From assembly GCF_949987535.1 (NCBI RefSeq), contig NC_080067.1, forward strand, positions 63,112,405-63,176,404: a DNA stretch of 64,000 bases. Direction: 5' to 3'. This DNA is from Balaenoptera acutorostrata. Taxonomy: Eukaryota; Chordata; Mammalia; Artiodactyla; Balaenopteridae. Below, in pieces: positions 63,370-64,000 of the stretch (position 1 is its first letter; every line of letters starts with the position of its first letter). The position numbers and the translations under genes were made by a program. The notes beneath the pieces were generated by a model. That model did not search any database, was not told where the DNA came from, and saw nothing but the letters and a program-made list of their open reading frames with translations.

Positions 63370-64000
63370 GTCCCCAGGCGGAGCTTAGTGGGAAAAGGCC
63401 GCCTGGCGCGCGTCGCTTCTCCCACTTCTTCCGTGCGGGAGGGAGGGCCGGGGGCGGGCGGGGTAAAGTTCCCTCGGCAGCCTCGCCGGGAGCAATTCTA
63501 GAGGGTGGAATCGCCCGCTCGTTTCGGGAAGGGCGGTCCCCCGCACGGAAGGGACCCGCCGCGGCGCGGAGGTGCCTGTCGGGGGCGGGGCGGGCCGCCG
63601 GGCCACCCCCGGCGCTTGAGGCCGGTGGTCCCTCCCAGGCTGGGTGTGCTGTGAGGCCAAGCCACCCGTTCCCCTGCCCCCACTCTCACCTAGTCCCCTC
63701 CCCGCCTTCTCGGCGGGCCCCTGAGGCGTGCGGCGCAGGCGCGGAGCGAGGCGGTGAGTGCGGCCGCCGAGCCTGGGCCGGGGGCCTGGCAGGCAGGGCA
63801 TAGGGCGCGCGGGGAGGGAGTGGGGCTGGCCCGGCGGAGCCCCCGGGAGCGTGAGGGCTAGAGCGGCGCCGCCCGCCGCCTTGCGCCCAAGGGCAGGGCT
63901 GCGCGGCCCCTCCGAACGTGCTCGGGTGCCTCGTCCGCCGCCTCGGAGCTGCGCCTGGGCTGGCCGGGCGGGGCCCGAGGACTGGTGAGTGTGAGAGCGG
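63370..64000 (+). promoter_or_regulatory. CpG island, probable gene promoter and first exon
   Basis: From about 63370 the sequence turns very GC- and CpG-rich up to the window end. It holds GC boxes (63450-63463 and 63582-63594) and an NRF-1-like gcgcaggcgc at 63733-63742. Two strong splice donors on the plus strand follow: gcg|gtgagt with GT at 63754 and actg|gtgagt with GT at 63985. This suits a TATA-less promoter with alternative first exons of a gene continuing to the right. Frames such as 63057-63803 have no recognisable domain and are probably chance in GC-rich DNA. The minus strand could also be transcribed. The gene is not identified. Confidence 0.65.

Noticed and set aside
63057..63803. 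248-codon open frame running into the CpG island
   Set aside because: Long frames are expected in GC-rich DNA. The peptide is low-complexity Pro/Ala/Gly/Arg, with no domain and an AT-rich, unrelated first third.

Overview
The window is mammalian nuclear DNA. It most likely comes from a cetacean or a close cetartiodactyl relative. The evidence is a dense scatter of tRNA-derived SINEs with the head 'gcttccctggtggcgcagtgg', an intact Pol III B box (ggttcgagccc) and tails of aaataaata or poly(A), which is the CHR-type family of Cetacea, hippos and ruminants. Alongside them lie LINE-1 copies of the artiodactyl type and older eutherian repeats (MIR, L2, MER5, MER20, L1M). No intact multi-exon protein gene can be shown. 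Almost every long open frame is a piece of LINE-1, a SINE read in one of its frames, or chance.

Layout. 1-2552 is the 3' half of a decayed LINE-1. 2.5-20 kb is mostly unique, low-GC sequence with MIR, L2 and MER fossils, four SINEs, and three CTCF-like motifs between 5.4 and 10.4 kb. 20524-22546 is a large inverted duplication: two 657-bp arms, about 98% identical by eye, around a 709-bp spacer. 25.0-30.6 kb holds a SINE and a near-complete LINE-1 that share one target site, and that LINE-1 is split by a 5'-truncated SINE. 31-44 kb is layered old LINE-1 with SINEs nested in it. 44-51 kb contains two SINEs in opposite orientation, an AT-rich palindromic stretch, and an ancient repeat split by a SINE and by a processed retrocopy that I read as CEBPZOS (76-codon frame still open). 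51-56 kb is an older LINE-1 lacking most of its reverse transcriptase, with three later insertions. 60.1 kb has a 30-bp minisatellite. The right edge, from about 63.3 kb, is a CpG island with GC boxes, an NRF-1-like site and two good splice donors on the + strand. It probably marks the promoter and first exon of a gene that continues outside the window.

Nothing here works as an operon or pathway. The content is a retrotransposon landscape in which LINE-1 supplied the machinery that mobilised the SINEs and retrocopies. Target-site duplications (TSDs) were read by eye for most young insertions and give their order. Old repeat families were named from memory of their consensus sequences, so those calls are softer than the SINE and LINE-1 calls.
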